A DNA stretch of 64,000 nucleotides from Aciduliprofundum sp. MAR08-339 (GCF_000327505.1 NC_019942.1:1364001-1428000); one strand, 5' to 3'. Shown: positions 1-9,442, numbered from the stretch's first letter. The notes: generated from the letters alone by a model not told the origin. Numbers and translations: made by a program.

Positions 1-2
1 TA

Positions 3-200
3 GAAAGGGTGTGTAGAGTAGAAGTAACCGATATGCCCTCATCCACCATAACTGCATCAGTATCCGGAGAGATGTGGATCGTCAGGTACAATTACGGGAT
101 GGGGTGCAGATCCCCAAGAAACAGGAAACTCATAACGCTTGAAATAGTTGCGGACATAATAGATGTACTTGCCAATTCAGACTCCCTAGTAAAAATTTGA
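3..200 (+). CDS. 3' end of an unidentified gene (partial)
   Basis: An open frame runs in from the left edge and ends with TGA at 198-200. There is no stop between the edge and the first possible internal start (GTG at 9), so this is probably the C-terminal part of a longer protein. The visible tail has an alternating hydrophobic pattern and ends in a helix-like stretch (ITLEIVADIIDVLANSDSL). I do not recognise a family. It converges on the AOR gene with 12 bases between stop codons. That it is coding is inferred from the frame and the absence of a better gene here. Confidence 0.35.
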   Translation, partial: ERVCRVEVTDMPSSTITASVSGEMWIVRYNYGMGCRSPRNRKLITLEIVADIIDVLANSDSLVKI

Positions 201-212
201 AAAATAGAGGAA

Positions 213-2030
213 TTAGAGGTACTCCTCCAGCCCAAGTTCCTTTATCTTATCCTCAGATATCGTGCCATCTTCGTTCCAACCCCTAAGGGCATAGTACCTT
301 GGAAGCATCTCCTTCAAGCGGACAACATGGCCCTTGTTTGGACCCTCTGGCATAGGCTCCTCAGTGAGCCGCTTAGGCAAGGTATCATCCTCCAGTGGAT
401 TGAGCCCAGCCTTCAAGTTGAAAAGACGCTCTGCGTTCCATATTCTCTCTCCGATCTTAAGCCAATCTTCCGTGCTGAGGTTATAACCGAAGGCAGCGTT
501 GAGCAGGTCTCTGTAATCATCACCACCCATTCCGAAGGTGGTGAACACACACATTCCTGCAGCGTCTATGACTGCGGTTAGATCCTGGAATAGAATGAGC
601 ATCTTCACCTTCTCATCGCTGATATCGTGCGGGTCCATCTTGAACGGATAACCGAGGATCTCAGGTGAGATGAGGTACGCCTTTATATGGTCTCCACCGC
701 GATTGTCCGTCGCGTATCCAAGTCCATGACCCTCTGCCCCCCTGGGATCATACGCAGGAAGCTCCTGCTTCTTCACTCCCATGAAGCAATCAACACATCC
801 GTACTTCTCAGCGAGTCTGTAACCACCTTCTGCGAGTATGGCACCAAACCCTTCACGTCTCGCAATTTTTGGTATGTAGTAATGCAGAACCTCGGTGTTT
901 CCCCATCTGAATGGAGGGGCATCTCCAAGATCCTCCTGTTTCAAATATCCCTGGTCGTAGAGTTCCATGGCCGTTGCCAGCGTGCCTCCTGTGGATATTG
1001 TGTCAAGCCCATACTCATCGCACATGTGGTTTGCTTCAATTATGCTGGCCAGATCATTTATGCCGAGATTGGCACCGAGGGCCCATGTGCTCTCATACTC
1101 AGGTCCCTCAGTTTCACCTACTGTATCCATATCGTTAACACGGCCACACCCTATGGGGCAGGCGTAGCATGGCTTGTTTCTCTTCAGGTACTTCTTTGCC
1201 ATGGCCTCTCCGCTCTGCTCCTCCGCATATTCAAACTGCCCGTAACGGAAATTGCGTGTTGGATACAGGCCATTCTGATTGATTATGTTCACCAGTACTG
1301 CGGTGCCGTAGGATGGCAAACCCTGTCCAGCGACCGGGTCCTTTTTGAGTATCTCCGTCTTCTCACGCACCACACTTATGAACTTGCTTCTGTCAATCAC
1401 CTCAACACGCTTATGCCCCCGTACCACGATGGCCTTGAGTTTCTTTGAGCCCATAACTGCACCCACTCCTCCCCTTGCAGCTGCCCTGTGGCCATTGTTC
1501 ATTATTGCAGAGAACTTAACAAGATTCTCCCCCGCAGGACCTATGGACGCAATCTGGACATGCTTGTCTCCAAACTCCTCCGTTAGAATCTTCTCCGTCT
1601 CACTCACCCTCTTTCCCCATACATGCGAGGCATCCCTTATCTCAACCTTCTCATCCTCAATGCGCAGATAAACGGGCTTGTCGCTCTTTCCTTCAATGAT
1701 CAACATATCCCATCCAGACATCTTAAGTTCCGCGCCAAAAAATCCTCCAGAGTTGGCCATTGCAATGAAGCCGGTAAGAGGACTCTTCGTTATAACCATG
1801 TACCTTCCGCCGGTGGGTGCAGTTGTGCCCGTGAGCGCTCCTGTGGAGAAAATAAGCTTGTTTTCCTCGCCCAGAGGGTCCGCTTTGGGATCCATCTCCT
1901 TTAGAAGATAGTGTATGCCGAAACCCCTCGTGCCGAGCCATTTTTTAACAAATTCCTCATTAAAACTCTCCGTTTTTATCTCTCCCGTGCTAAGGTTCAC
2001 TCTAAGTATCTTACCCCAATATCCATACAT
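213..2030 (-). CDS. aor: Tungsten-dependent aldehyde:ferredoxin oxidoreductase
   Basis: Oxidises aldehydes to carboxylic acids with ferredoxin as electron acceptor, using a tungstopterin and a [4Fe-4S] cluster; in anaerobic archaea it clears aldehydes formed from 2-keto acids. The protein is about 605 residues, the usual AOR length. It begins with the family-typical YGYWGKILRVNL segment. The cluster ligands are visible as CYACPIGC near residue 286-293, with a fourth Cys near 493 (GMCVF). The frame extends upstream to 2054, but ATG at 2030 has a good ribosome site (AGGTGA, four bases away) and matches the family N-terminus. The wtp-type transporter near 45 kb is the obvious metal supplier. It stands alone, divergent from nadE. 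Confidence 0.93.
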   Translation of the reverse strand: MYGYWGKILRVNLSTGEIKTESFNEEFVKKWLGTRGFGIHYLLKEMDPKADPLGEENKLIFSTGALTGTTAPTGGRYMVITKSPLTGFIAMANSGGFFGAELKMSGWDMLIIEGKSDKPVYLRIEDEKVEIRDASHVWGKRVSETEKILTEEFGDKHVQIASIGPAGENLVKFSAIMNNGHRAAARGGVGAVMGSKKLKAIVVRGHKRVEVIDRSKFISVVREKTEILKKDPVAGQGLPSYGTAVLVNIINQNGLYPTRNFRYGQFEYAEEQSGEAMAKKYLKRNKPCYACPIGCGRVNDMDTVGETEGPEYESTWALGANLGINDLASIIEANHMCDEYGLDTISTGGTLATAMELYDQGYLKQEDLGDAPPFRWGNTEVLHYYIPKIARREGFGAILAEGGYRLAEKYGCVDCFMGVKKQELPAYDPRGAEGHGLGYATDNRGGDHIKAYLISPEILGYPFKMDPHDISDEKVKMLILFQDLTAVIDAAGMCVFTTFGMGGDDYRDLLNAAFGYNLSTEDWLKIGERIWNAERLFNLKAGLNPLEDDTLPKRLTEEPMPEGPNKGHVVRLKEMLPRYYALRGWNEDGTISEDKIKELGLEEYL

Positions 2031-2134
2031 CAAATCACCTCTTTGACAAGCCATACCATGGCAGAAGACATTAATTTAATTTTCCACATGCTTGATAAAA
2101 CATAACGAATTTCACAGGTGGAAGAATATTCAAA

Positions 2135-2146
2135 AGATTTATAGGA
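2135..2146 (+). promoter_or_regulatory. TATA box of nadE
   Basis: An A/T stretch reading GATTTATA is centred about 27 bases before the ATG at 2167, the spacing expected when transcription starts at the start codon (leaderless mRNA). No ribosome site precedes that ATG, which fits. Confidence 0.5.
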
Positions 2147-2166
2147 ATGCAGGAAATACTGAGCAT

Positions 2167-2958
2167 ATGCTTGAAATAGAGCTTCCCTCTTACGCGCAGG
2201 AAACTATAATAAGGTTCATAAAAGAGTTTGTGCAGGACAGAAGGGTCGTTATTGGACTGAGTGGTGGACTCGACTCTTCTGTGGTGGCAAAACTCTGCGT
2301 CATGGCGCTTGGAAAGGATAGAGTTAAGGGCATACACATGCCCGAAGATGCCACGCCCTCAGAGGATTCAAGGGATGCGGAGACACTTGCAAAAACTCTT
2401 GAGATTGAATACGAGGTTATACCCATAGGAGAATTCGTGCATGCCATAGCGGGAAAATTGGGCCTAAAGGGAGATATGAGCATTGCAAACCTGAAGGCAA
2501 GAGTGAGAATGGCCATTCTCTACGCAATTGCCAACGAGGAGCGCAGGCTCGTTGCGGGCACAAGTAACAAGAGTGAGTTGCTTGTGGGATACTTCACAAA
2601 ATATGGGGACGGTGCCAGCGATTTTGCACCTATTGGGGACCTTTACAAGACACAGGTTAGAATTCTGGCAAAGAGGATAGGCATTCCCGAAGGGATAATA
2701 AACAAGGTTCCACGCGCTGGGCTCCTTCCCGGGCAGAGCGATGAGGTGGAGATGGGTATTAAATACGAAATACTTGATAAGATTCTCTACGGAATAGAAC
2801 TCGGATTGCCAAGGGAGAAAATCGTGGAAGAGTTGGGAATTTCGGATACCCTTGTGGATAAAGTGTATGAGATGCACAATAGAAGCAGGCACAAGAGGGT
2901 GATGCTTTACATACCAAAGATAGGAGCAAGGACCGTTAACACGGATTGGAGAGAGTGA
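2167..2958 (+). CDS. nadE: NAD synthetase, ammonia-type
   Basis: Adenylates nicotinic acid adenine dinucleotide and amidates it to NAD, the last step of NAD synthesis. At 263 residues it matches the ammonia-dependent form, with no glutaminase domain. The N-type ATP pyrophosphatase loop SGGLDSS sits near residue 30-36, and the family stretch GTSNKSE..GYFTKYGDG is present further on. The frame is open from 2092, but ATG at 2167 gives the normal family N-terminus and lies 27 bases downstream of a TATA box, so it is preferred. The stop abuts the end of the convergent DUF424 gene. Confidence 0.93.
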   Translation: MLEIELPSYAQETIIRFIKEFVQDRRVVIGLSGGLDSSVVAKLCVMALGKDRVKGIHMPEDATPSEDSRDAETLAKTLEIEYEVIPIGEFVHAIAGKLGLKGDMSIANLKARVRMAILYAIANEERRLVAGTSNKSELLVGYFTKYGDGASDFAPIGDLYKTQVRILAKRIGIPEGIINKVPRAGLLPGQSDEVEMGIKYEILDKILYGIELGLPREKIVEELGISDTLVDKVYEMHNRSRHKRVMLYIPKIGARTVNTDWRE

Positions 2959-3246
2959 TCAAAACAGAAGAGCCATCTGTGCGTGGGGCACTCCCTTTAT
3001 CCTTATCACATTTTCCTCGTCAATGTATCCCTCCCGTATGGCAAGGGAGATTACTCGCTCTCCAACAAGATTCGCTATTGTGGCTACCTTCATACTGTTA
3101 AGAAAGGTCTGCTCGGTAACGTAGGCCTCGTAATAAAAGCTTTTTTTAACGTCAAGCACAAGATCTCCCTCTTCAAATTTCATACCCAGAATATCGCGAT
3201 CGCAGGCGGCTACAACGGTTTCTCCCCGAACCCTGTACACCCTCAT
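2959..3246 (-). CDS. DUF424 family protein
   Basis: A small archaeal protein of about 95 residues with the DUF424 pattern: a beta-rich opening (MRVYRVRGETVVAACD), then G-x-x-F-E-E-G-D-L-V-L-D-V, and a closing stretch with ANLVGERVISLAIREGYID. The function of the family is not established. The frame extends to 3279; an ATG at 3267 is an alternative with GGAAGG upstream, but 3246 fits the family start. It is downstream of mcm on the same strand and, with the longer starts, overlaps the end of mcm (stop at 3254), so it is probably co-transcribed with the replicative helicase. Confidence 0.7.
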   Translation of the reverse strand: MRVYRVRGETVVAACDRDILGMKFEEGDLVLDVKKSFYYEAYVTEQTFLNSMKVATIANLVGERVISLAIREGYIDEENVIRIKGVPHAQMALLF

Positions 3247-3253
3247 TGCGATG

Positions 3254-5311
3254 TTATGGAGAGACATATCTGTAAACACCTTCCCTCTGCTGAACTATTA
3301 TGCCCTGCTGATGCATCTTCCTGAGTATGTTCCTGGCCCTTGATTCCTCTATTCCATCGGCAACAGCCTGAGCTATTATGGCCTTCTCCTCCGCCATACC
3401 GTTATTATCCCGGGCCAGGGCCCTTATTATGTCTTCCATCCTCTCCATCACGCTTCTCTGACGTGAACTTATGCCGCTGTAGAGAAGATCAGCATCGATT
3501 ATTCCCTCCTCAGAGGAGGCCTCCTTCAGGAAGTAATCAATAATCTTTATGGCCCTCTCCGCATCTTCCCTTGTGACTATGTCACTCAATCTAGCGCGGG
3601 CAGATGCCTCCGCAAGGCGAATCATCGCCTCCAGCTGCCTAGGGGTGATAGGTACCGCGCGGGTCTCTTCAAACTGCTTCCTCGTGTTAACGTACTTGTC
3701 AAGAATCAATTTCTTTGCCTCATCGCTCATCTTGGGCACAACATTTCTCTTCGCATAGGCAACGTATTTCCTTATGAAATCCGGACTCATACCCACATCA
3801 AATTGCTTCACCACAATGTTATCCTCCTCTTCAAGTTCAAGCATCTCCCCCGCCAGATGCGCCTCAAGTATGTGATTAGCCAAAGCACGGTCCCTCTCGG
3901 CATTGGGCTTATCTATTATCTTGAAAATAACATCAAATCTTGAGAGAAGGGGCGTGGGCAAATCAATCTGCTCCACAATGGGCTTGGAAATATCAAACCT
4001 TCCGTACTTGGGATTTGCAGCACCAAGAATAGAGCATCTCGCCATAAGCGTGGCATATATACCCGCCTTTGTCACTGCTATTATCTGCTGCTCCATGGCC
4101 TGATATATGCTGTCCCTATCTGTCGGGTTCATCTTATCAATCTCATCAATGGCCGCCAGACCAAGATCCGCAAGTACCAGGGCTCCAGCCTCCAGGGTCC
4201 ACCTTCCGGTCTCGTCACGAACAGCAGTGGCGGTCAAACCTGCAGCCGAAGAGCCCTTGCCGGATGTGTATATACCCCTGGGTGCAAGTTGGGCCATGTA
4301 CTGTAGCAACTGGGATTTTGCAGTACCCGGATCTCCAACCAGAAGTATGTGAATATCGCCCCTTATCCTCGTACCATCCTTCATCCTCTTTGTGACCCCT
4401 CCAAACATCTGCAGGAGCAACGCTTCCTTCTCAATGTCCATCCCGTAAATTGTCGGGGCAATGGCCCTCTTCATACGCTCAATTATATCTCCATTCCTAG
4501 CCTCCTCCCTTATGCGAATCTCATCTTCCTCCGTTATCTCAATGCTCTCAAGTTCCTTGCTCTCCTTATCAATGCTGACCACATCCAGGTATATATCAAA
4601 ATCCGTGGTGCGCACATTGCCCAGTCTCCTTTCAACTGTTCTGAGGATTCCGTTTAGCACGACCCTGTCTCCCGGCACAATCTCTCCCGCAATATCATCC
4701 TCAAGATAAGCCATTAGACGCTGGGGCTGTTCCCTGCCCCTGAGATTCTCAGGATTATCCTGAATCTCAGCACGCTGAGTGTCCACAAAGGTGGATTTTT
4801 CAATAATAAGTTTGAACTTTACCTTGGGCTTGGTCTTGTTACACTGGGAGCAGGCAAAGGGTTCCTGAAGTTTTGCACCTTCCTGCTCAACTTCCGTTAT
4901 TCCTCCGCAATCACTGCACCTGAACGCTCCAACCTTCAACTTGGGACGCACCTCACTTGCCCTTCTTATTATTCCCTCAATGCTCAGAAACTGCCCGATA
5001 TGCACAGCCCTGAGCTCTCTTATCTCCCTTTTCCTATCGCGGGGGAGTTGATTTATGCGCAGATGTATCTTCAAATTCGGGTCGTGAAGATACTCTCTTA
5101 TTGCCTTTTCACCCTCCCTCAAATAAACATCAGGGTTTTTGAGAAAATCTTCGGCCACGCTTGGATTGTAATTTTCAAGATCCTCAAACTGCACGTAGAG
5201 GCTTCGGGTATCTGGATACTCGTCTGCTATTTCAGATAAACGGGTGCCGTAATCAGTGTGTGAAAAGAAATCGTACCACATTGACCTGATCTCTTCCTCC
5301 AGATACTCCAT
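3254..5311 (-). CDS. mcm: Replicative DNA helicase MCM
   Basis: The hexameric 3'-5' helicase that unwinds DNA at archaeal forks. The 685-residue protein has the standard order: N-terminal A domain; a zinc ribbon with CSDC and CSQC around residues 130-157; OB/hairpin region; AAA+ core with Walker A GDPGTAKSQ near 324, Walker B ending DEID near 390 and arginine finger LSRFD near 457; and a winged helix at the C-terminus. There is no intein and nothing essential is missing. The start at 5311 lies about 27 bases from a TATA centre, so the mRNA is probably leaderless. The gene follows an unusual AAA+ gene on the same strand but has its own palindromic promoter. Confidence 0.96.
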   Translation of the reverse strand: MEYLEEEIRSMWYDFFSHTDYGTRLSEIADEYPDTRSLYVQFEDLENYNPSVAEDFLKNPDVYLREGEKAIREYLHDPNLKIHLRINQLPRDRKREIRELRAVHIGQFLSIEGIIRRASEVRPKLKVGAFRCSDCGGITEVEQEGAKLQEPFACSQCNKTKPKVKFKLIIEKSTFVDTQRAEIQDNPENLRGREQPQRLMAYLEDDIAGEIVPGDRVVLNGILRTVERRLGNVRTTDFDIYLDVVSIDKESKELESIEITEEDEIRIREEARNGDIIERMKRAIAPTIYGMDIEKEALLLQMFGGVTKRMKDGTRIRGDIHILLVGDPGTAKSQLLQYMAQLAPRGIYTSGKGSSAAGLTATAVRDETGRWTLEAGALVLADLGLAAIDEIDKMNPTDRDSIYQAMEQQIIAVTKAGIYATLMARCSILGAANPKYGRFDISKPIVEQIDLPTPLLSRFDVIFKIIDKPNAERDRALANHILEAHLAGEMLELEEEDNIVVKQFDVGMSPDFIRKYVAYAKRNVVPKMSDEAKKLILDKYVNTRKQFEETRAVPITPRQLEAMIRLAEASARARLSDIVTREDAERAIKIIDYFLKEASSEEGIIDADLLYSGISSRQRSVMERMEDIIRALARDNNGMAEEKAIIAQAVADGIEESRARNILRKMHQQGIIVQQREGVYRYVSP

Positions 5312-5331
5312 GCACCTTGGGCATATAACTC

Positions 5332-5348
5332 AAAGATTTAAAATCTTT
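5332..5348. promoter_or_regulatory. Perfect palindrome on the mcm TATA box
   Basis: AAAGATTT-A-AAATCTTT is a perfect 8+8 inverted repeat around one base. It ends two bases before the stop codon of the upstream ATPase gene and is centred about 29 bases from the mcm start, exactly where TATA should be. Possible readings are a TATA element that happens to be symmetric, an operator, or part of a terminator for the upstream gene. Confidence 0.45.
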
Positions 5349-5349
5349 C

Positions 5350-6762
5350 TCATAGCCTCCTTGCGCGGGAATCTATTTCTTCAAGGGCGAATTGCATTGC
5401 CAGTTCCATACTGTTCCTATCAATCCATATCTCATTCTCTTGTTCTTTTAAATATCTCACCAGGGATGAGGAGGCTGCTATTTGCAGTGCCCTATCCACT
5501 ATTCTCAAACTCATGCGCGGATGTTTCTTCTCCATTTCCTCCGCTATCCGATCACCCATTCTCATAAAATCATCCTCATCTACAATCACCCTCACATCCT
5601 CATTTGTGAGAAGATGATACGTATATGTAAGATGCCTCCTCAGCGTGGGAGCAAGATAATAGTCCACCTTTCCCGCTGCGATGCGTTTCATATTTTCCCA
5701 TATCATCCTTCTTCGTTCGGACGTGTTTAAAAACAATCTGCAGAGCATTCTATCCTCTATGGCGTTGAAATTCGGATCTTCTATGGTACTTTTCCACATG
5801 CCTCCCCTCACCTGCGTGTTATAATTGACTATGAAAAAACTCGTGACCTTGTATGGCCCTATCACACCCGTTCTTGTCTCATCCTGAACCTCTCTACGTT
5901 CCATTATCAGTTTGAGTTTCTCCACCATGCCGCGATATGTGAAGAAATCTTTGAACTCGGGCACAACCCAGTCCACGGGGTAATCCTGATAGGCCTCCAG
6001 TATGGCAATGAACATCTTTGGAGTCATTCCCTGGGCGTATCTCAGCCTTCCAATCATCCCATGGGGTGGAACCCCCTTCTCCTCCTTGCCCCGGAGGAGA
6101 TCATCAGTAGCGAATGTCTTACCCGTACCGGGCTCTCCAAAATAGGCAAGAGAGAAGCCCGTTTGATTTATTCTCCTATCCATATTTGCAGATGAGTATA
6201 TGGGAATGTGGGCCATGGAGTACTGCTGAATTATGGGCAAAAAGGCGTCCATGTACAATTTCTCTCCCATTATGCTCCTTGTGTACCTCAATATATCCTC
6301 AACGGAGGAAATCTTCTTGCTCCACTCTTCTACGTCCTCCTCCTTCACACTTTTCACGAAGCTATCATACTCCTTTTTCAGGTTAAGCACTATTCCTTCA
6401 TACTCACGCATGGCCTCATCCGTGCTAAAGTGCCCCGATTGGCCGTAATACCTCTGGATCCATCTCTCTATGCGCTCCAGGGCCACAAGCGAGTAGAGCT
6501 TGGAACCTCCCTCCTCCCCAACCTCAATCATTAGTCCTGTGTTTCGCAAACGTGCAAGAATGCTGTGCGTTCCAGTCTTTGCAATTAACCATTCCTTTGC
6601 ATTCTTCAATGTCCACACACGCTGCATCCTCTGCATGTACATCAGGGCACGAATCTGCTCAATGTCGCCACTGCTCTGAATAACGTAGCGAATCCAGTTG
6701 TTAAACTGATACTCTGGAATCTCGGGCTCCCTGGATATCTTCACGTATCTGCGTTTCTTCAT
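5350..6762 (-). CDS. Uncharacterised AAA+ ATPase upstream of mcm
   Basis: I do not recognise a named family. The 470-residue protein has a basic, helical N-terminal region of about 190 residues that could include a winged helix (residues ~35-80), then a P-loop GEPGTGKTFA near 206-215. A strand ending in an Asn-containing NYNTQ segment near 311 could be sensor 1, and DRMLCRLFL near 345 sits where an arginine finger would be expected. A helical lid with SLRIVDRALQIA follows. The order fits an AAA+ fold. It lies directly upstream of mcm on the same strand (38 bases apart), suggesting a replication or repair role, but that is inference. GGGAGGGG precedes the ATG. Confidence 0.75.
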   Translation of the reverse strand: MKKRRYVKISREPEIPEYQFNNWIRYVIQSSGDIEQIRALMYMQRMQRVWTLKNAKEWLIAKTGTHSILARLRNTGLMIEVGEEGGSKLYSLVALERIERWIQRYYGQSGHFSTDEAMREYEGIVLNLKKEYDSFVKSVKEEDVEEWSKKISSVEDILRYTRSIMGEKLYMDAFLPIIQQYSMAHIPIYSSANMDRRINQTGFSLAYFGEPGTGKTFATDDLLRGKEEKGVPPHGMIGRLRYAQGMTPKMFIAILEAYQDYPVDWVVPEFKDFFTYRGMVEKLKLIMERREVQDETRTGVIGPYKVTSFFIVNYNTQVRGGMWKSTIEDPNFNAIEDRMLCRLFLNTSERRRMIWENMKRIAAGKVDYYLAPTLRRHLTYTYHLLTNEDVRVIVDEDDFMRMGDRIAEEMEKKHPRMSLRIVDRALQIAASSSLVRYLKEQENEIWIDRNSMELAMQFALEEIDSRARRL

Positions 6763-6840
6763 CCCCTCCCAATTGCCATACTGGAATATTAAATTTTACA
6801 CGGAACTAATCCCTACGAAAAACAATTCAGAAGGCCCAAA

Positions 6841-6850
6841 TTTTTATATT
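6841..6850 (+). promoter_or_regulatory. TATA box of valS
   Basis: TTTTTATATT is centred 26-27 bases before the ATG at 6872. This supports leaderless transcription and the choice of that ATG over the upstream in-frame ATG at 6773. Confidence 0.6.
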
Positions 6851-6871
6851 CCCTCATCTTTTCACCCAACT

Positions 6872-9442
6872 ATGTACGATTTCAAAGCACGAGAGAGGCA
6901 TTGGCAGGATTTCTGGGAGAGGGAGAAAATTTACAGATTTGATCCCCATAGCGATAAACCGATTTTCAGCATAGATGTTCCTCCACGCTATGCATCGGGA
7001 AAACTGCACATAGGGCACGCAACACATTATGCACACATTGATTTCATAGCAAGATACAAAAGAATGCGCGGCTACAATGTCTTCTATCCCCTCTGCTTTG
7101 ATGTGAACGGCATGCCCATTGAGGTGAATGTGGAGAAGAAATACGGTATAAAAATGCGTGAAACCCCCAGGCATGAGTTTATAAAACTCTGCGAGGAGTT
7201 TGCCAATGCGAATATTGGCGAGATGATTAGACAGTTCAAGATTTTGGGCGAGGCAATGGATCCGAGCATATATTATCAAACAGATGCTCCATATTACAGG
7301 CGCATCACCCAACTATCCTTCATAAAGATGTTCGAGAAGGGTCTCGTTTATAAGGCTAAGCACCCGGTTAACTGGTGCCCCAGATGCGGAACCGCAATTG
7401 CGGATGCTGAAATTGAGTATCAGAAAAGGAAGACAAAACTCAACTACATCCGCTTCAAGGTGGAGGAGGGAGGAGAAACAATAATCGCAACAACAAGACC
7501 CGAACTGCTATGCACATGCCAGATGATAGCGGTGCATCCTGATGATGATAGGTACAAAAATTTGGTGGGCAACCACGCCATCGTGCCCATCTATGGACAG
7601 AGGGTAAAAATAGTGGCCGATGAAAAGGTTGATCCTGAGTTCGGCACAGGCGCGGTTATGATCTGCTCCGTTGGAGACAAGGATGATCTGGAGTGGATTT
7701 ACAAGTACAACCTGAAGTTTTTGGAGGGAATAAACGACAGGGGCGAGATGACCGAACTGGCGGGAAAATATGCAGGTATGCCCGTGGAGGAGGCAAGGAA
7801 GGCGATAATAGAGGACCTACGCAAGGATGGATTGCTAATAAAGCAGGAGGAGATAGAGCAGAATGTTGGCGTGTGCTGGAGATGCCATACCCCAATAGAG
7901 CTCATAAACAAGGAGCAGTGGTTCATAAAAATAAAGGATTTGAAAGATGAGATAAAGAAAACCGCAGATGAAATAGATTGGCATCCAGATTGGATGAAGA
8001 AGCGCCTCTATCAGTGGATAGACTCACTTGAATGGGACTGGGTTGTCTCTCGCCAGAGATACTTTGCAACGCCCATACCCATATGGGAATGCGAGAACGG
8101 CCACGCCTTCGTCCCAAAGTTTGAAGATCTTTTAAAAATGGACAGGCATGTTGATCCCACAATTGACCCGCCTCCATACGAGAAGTGCCCAATATGCGGT
8201 GCACCCCTCAAAGGCACGGAGGATGTATTTGATACCTGGGTTGATTCATCCATATCTCCTCTTTACAACACATTCTGGGCGAGGGATGATGAGAAGTTCA
8301 AAAAATTATACCCAATGAGTTTGAGGCCGCAGAGCCATGACATAATACGAACATGGGCATTCTACACCATTTTGAGATGCAAAACTGTGACTGGAGAGAA
8401 GCCATGGGAGGACATAATGATAGATGGTTTCATCCTCGCTCCAGATGGGAGGCCCATGCACACATCCTGGGGCAACGTGGTCGATCCCCTGGAAATCATA
8501 GAGGAATATGGTGCAGATGCCCTTCGCTTCTTCGCGGCCAAGTGCACTCCTGGAGAGGATACCCCGTTCCGCTACAAGGACACCATTCGGGGCAGGAAGG
8601 TGGCCATAAAGCTCTACAACCTCGGCAAGTTCGTGAAGAATGCCATAAGGGAAGGGTTTGAAGAGCCTGAGAAATTGCACCTTGCGGATAGGTGGATAAT
8701 AAGCAAGTACAGCGAAATCGTTAAAAATGTGACGGAGAGCATGGACAACTATCGCTACGACCGCGCCGTTAAGGACCTGGAAAATTTTATGTGGAACATC
8801 TTTGCAGATCACTATGTTGAAATGGTCAAGCACAGAATGGGCGAGGATGCAACAAAGTACACCCTGTACCATGTGCTTCTGGGCATTGTGAAGATGTTTG
8901 CCCCAATAATGCCGCATGTAACGGAGGAAGTGTACCAAGAGGTGTTCCGCGATAGAGAGGGAGAAAAGAGTGTGCATCTTACCTCCTGGCCCGAACCTAT
9001 GTTCTTCGATAAGGTTGCCCTTGAGAAGGGAGAGAAATTGAAAGATATCATATCGGAGATTCGCAGGTGGAAGAACGAGAATAAATCAAAAATTGAGGAA
9101 ATCATGGTGGAGGGCATAGATGAGGGCATGGAGGACATTGCTGGAACTTTCAAGTGCGGGGTATCCACTGAGATAAAGGGTAAGGTTGAAGAGAGGGTCG
9201 TCTCTCTCCAGCCAAACTTCGCAGTGATAGGTCCAAAGCTACGTGAGAGGGCAAAGGAGATAATAGAGTTCATAAAATCCTCAGATCCGGAGAAACTTTG
9301 GAGTGCAATAGAGAATGGCACCGCTGAGTACAAAGGGATAAAGATAACTGAGGATATGGTAAAGGTGCAGAGGGAGAAGGTGTATCAGGGAAGGAGAGTG
9401 CACTCGCTTTCAGTAGGAAACGTTCTTATCCTGTTATTTTAA
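6872..9442 (+). CDS. valS: Valyl-tRNA synthetase with a degenerate KMSKS loop
   Basis: Charges tRNA-Val. The 856-residue class Ia enzyme has the HIGH signature (HIGHATH) near residue 46, a zinc-type pair CPRCG near 170, an editing domain with the ATTRPELL segment near 210, and zinc-type CWRC and CPICG motifs further on. The anticodon-binding domain carries DRWI and FAPIMPHVTEEVYQ. The loop that normally reads KMSKS instead reads P-M-H-T-S (residues 528-532, in GRPMHTSWGN), lacking both lysines. The frame is open from 6773, but the TATA at 6841-6850 and the family alignment favour ATG 6872. It is divergent from the AAA+ gene. Confidence 0.94.
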   Translation: MYDFKARERHWQDFWEREKIYRFDPHSDKPIFSIDVPPRYASGKLHIGHATHYAHIDFIARYKRMRGYNVFYPLCFDVNGMPIEVNVEKKYGIKMRETPRHEFIKLCEEFANANIGEMIRQFKILGEAMDPSIYYQTDAPYYRRITQLSFIKMFEKGLVYKAKHPVNWCPRCGTAIADAEIEYQKRKTKLNYIRFKVEEGGETIIATTRPELLCTCQMIAVHPDDDRYKNLVGNHAIVPIYGQRVKIVADEKVDPEFGTGAVMICSVGDKDDLEWIYKYNLKFLEGINDRGEMTELAGKYAGMPVEEARKAIIEDLRKDGLLIKQEEIEQNVGVCWRCHTPIELINKEQWFIKIKDLKDEIKKTADEIDWHPDWMKKRLYQWIDSLEWDWVVSRQRYFATPIPIWECENGHAFVPKFEDLLKMDRHVDPTIDPPPYEKCPICGAPLKGTEDVFDTWVDSSISPLYNTFWARDDEKFKKLYPMSLRPQSHDIIRTWAFYTILRCKTVTGEKPWEDIMIDGFILAPDGRPMHTSWGNVVDPLEIIEEYGADALRFFAAKCTPGEDTPFRYKDTIRGRKVAIKLYNLGKFVKNAIREGFEEPEKLHLADRWIISKYSEIVKNVTESMDNYRYDRAVKDLENFMWNIFADHYVEMVKHRMGEDATKYTLYHVLLGIVKMFAPIMPHVTEEVYQEVFRDREGEKSVHLTSWPEPMFFDKVALEKGEKLKDIISEIRRWKNENKSKIEEIMVEGIDEGMEDIAGTFKCGVSTEIKGKVEERVVSLQPNFAVIGPKLRERAKEIIEFIKSSDPEKLWSAIENGTAEYKGIKITEDMVKVQREKVYQGRRVHSLSVGNVLILLF

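Noticed and set aside
687-1448. 253-codon frame opposite the AOR gene
   Set aside because: Entirely antisense to a gene with clear AOR motifs; composition is the mirror of AOR codons and no family is recognisable.
8306-8977. 223-codon frame opposite valS
   Set aside because: Antisense shadow of the well-supported valyl-tRNA synthetase; no start signal or motif.
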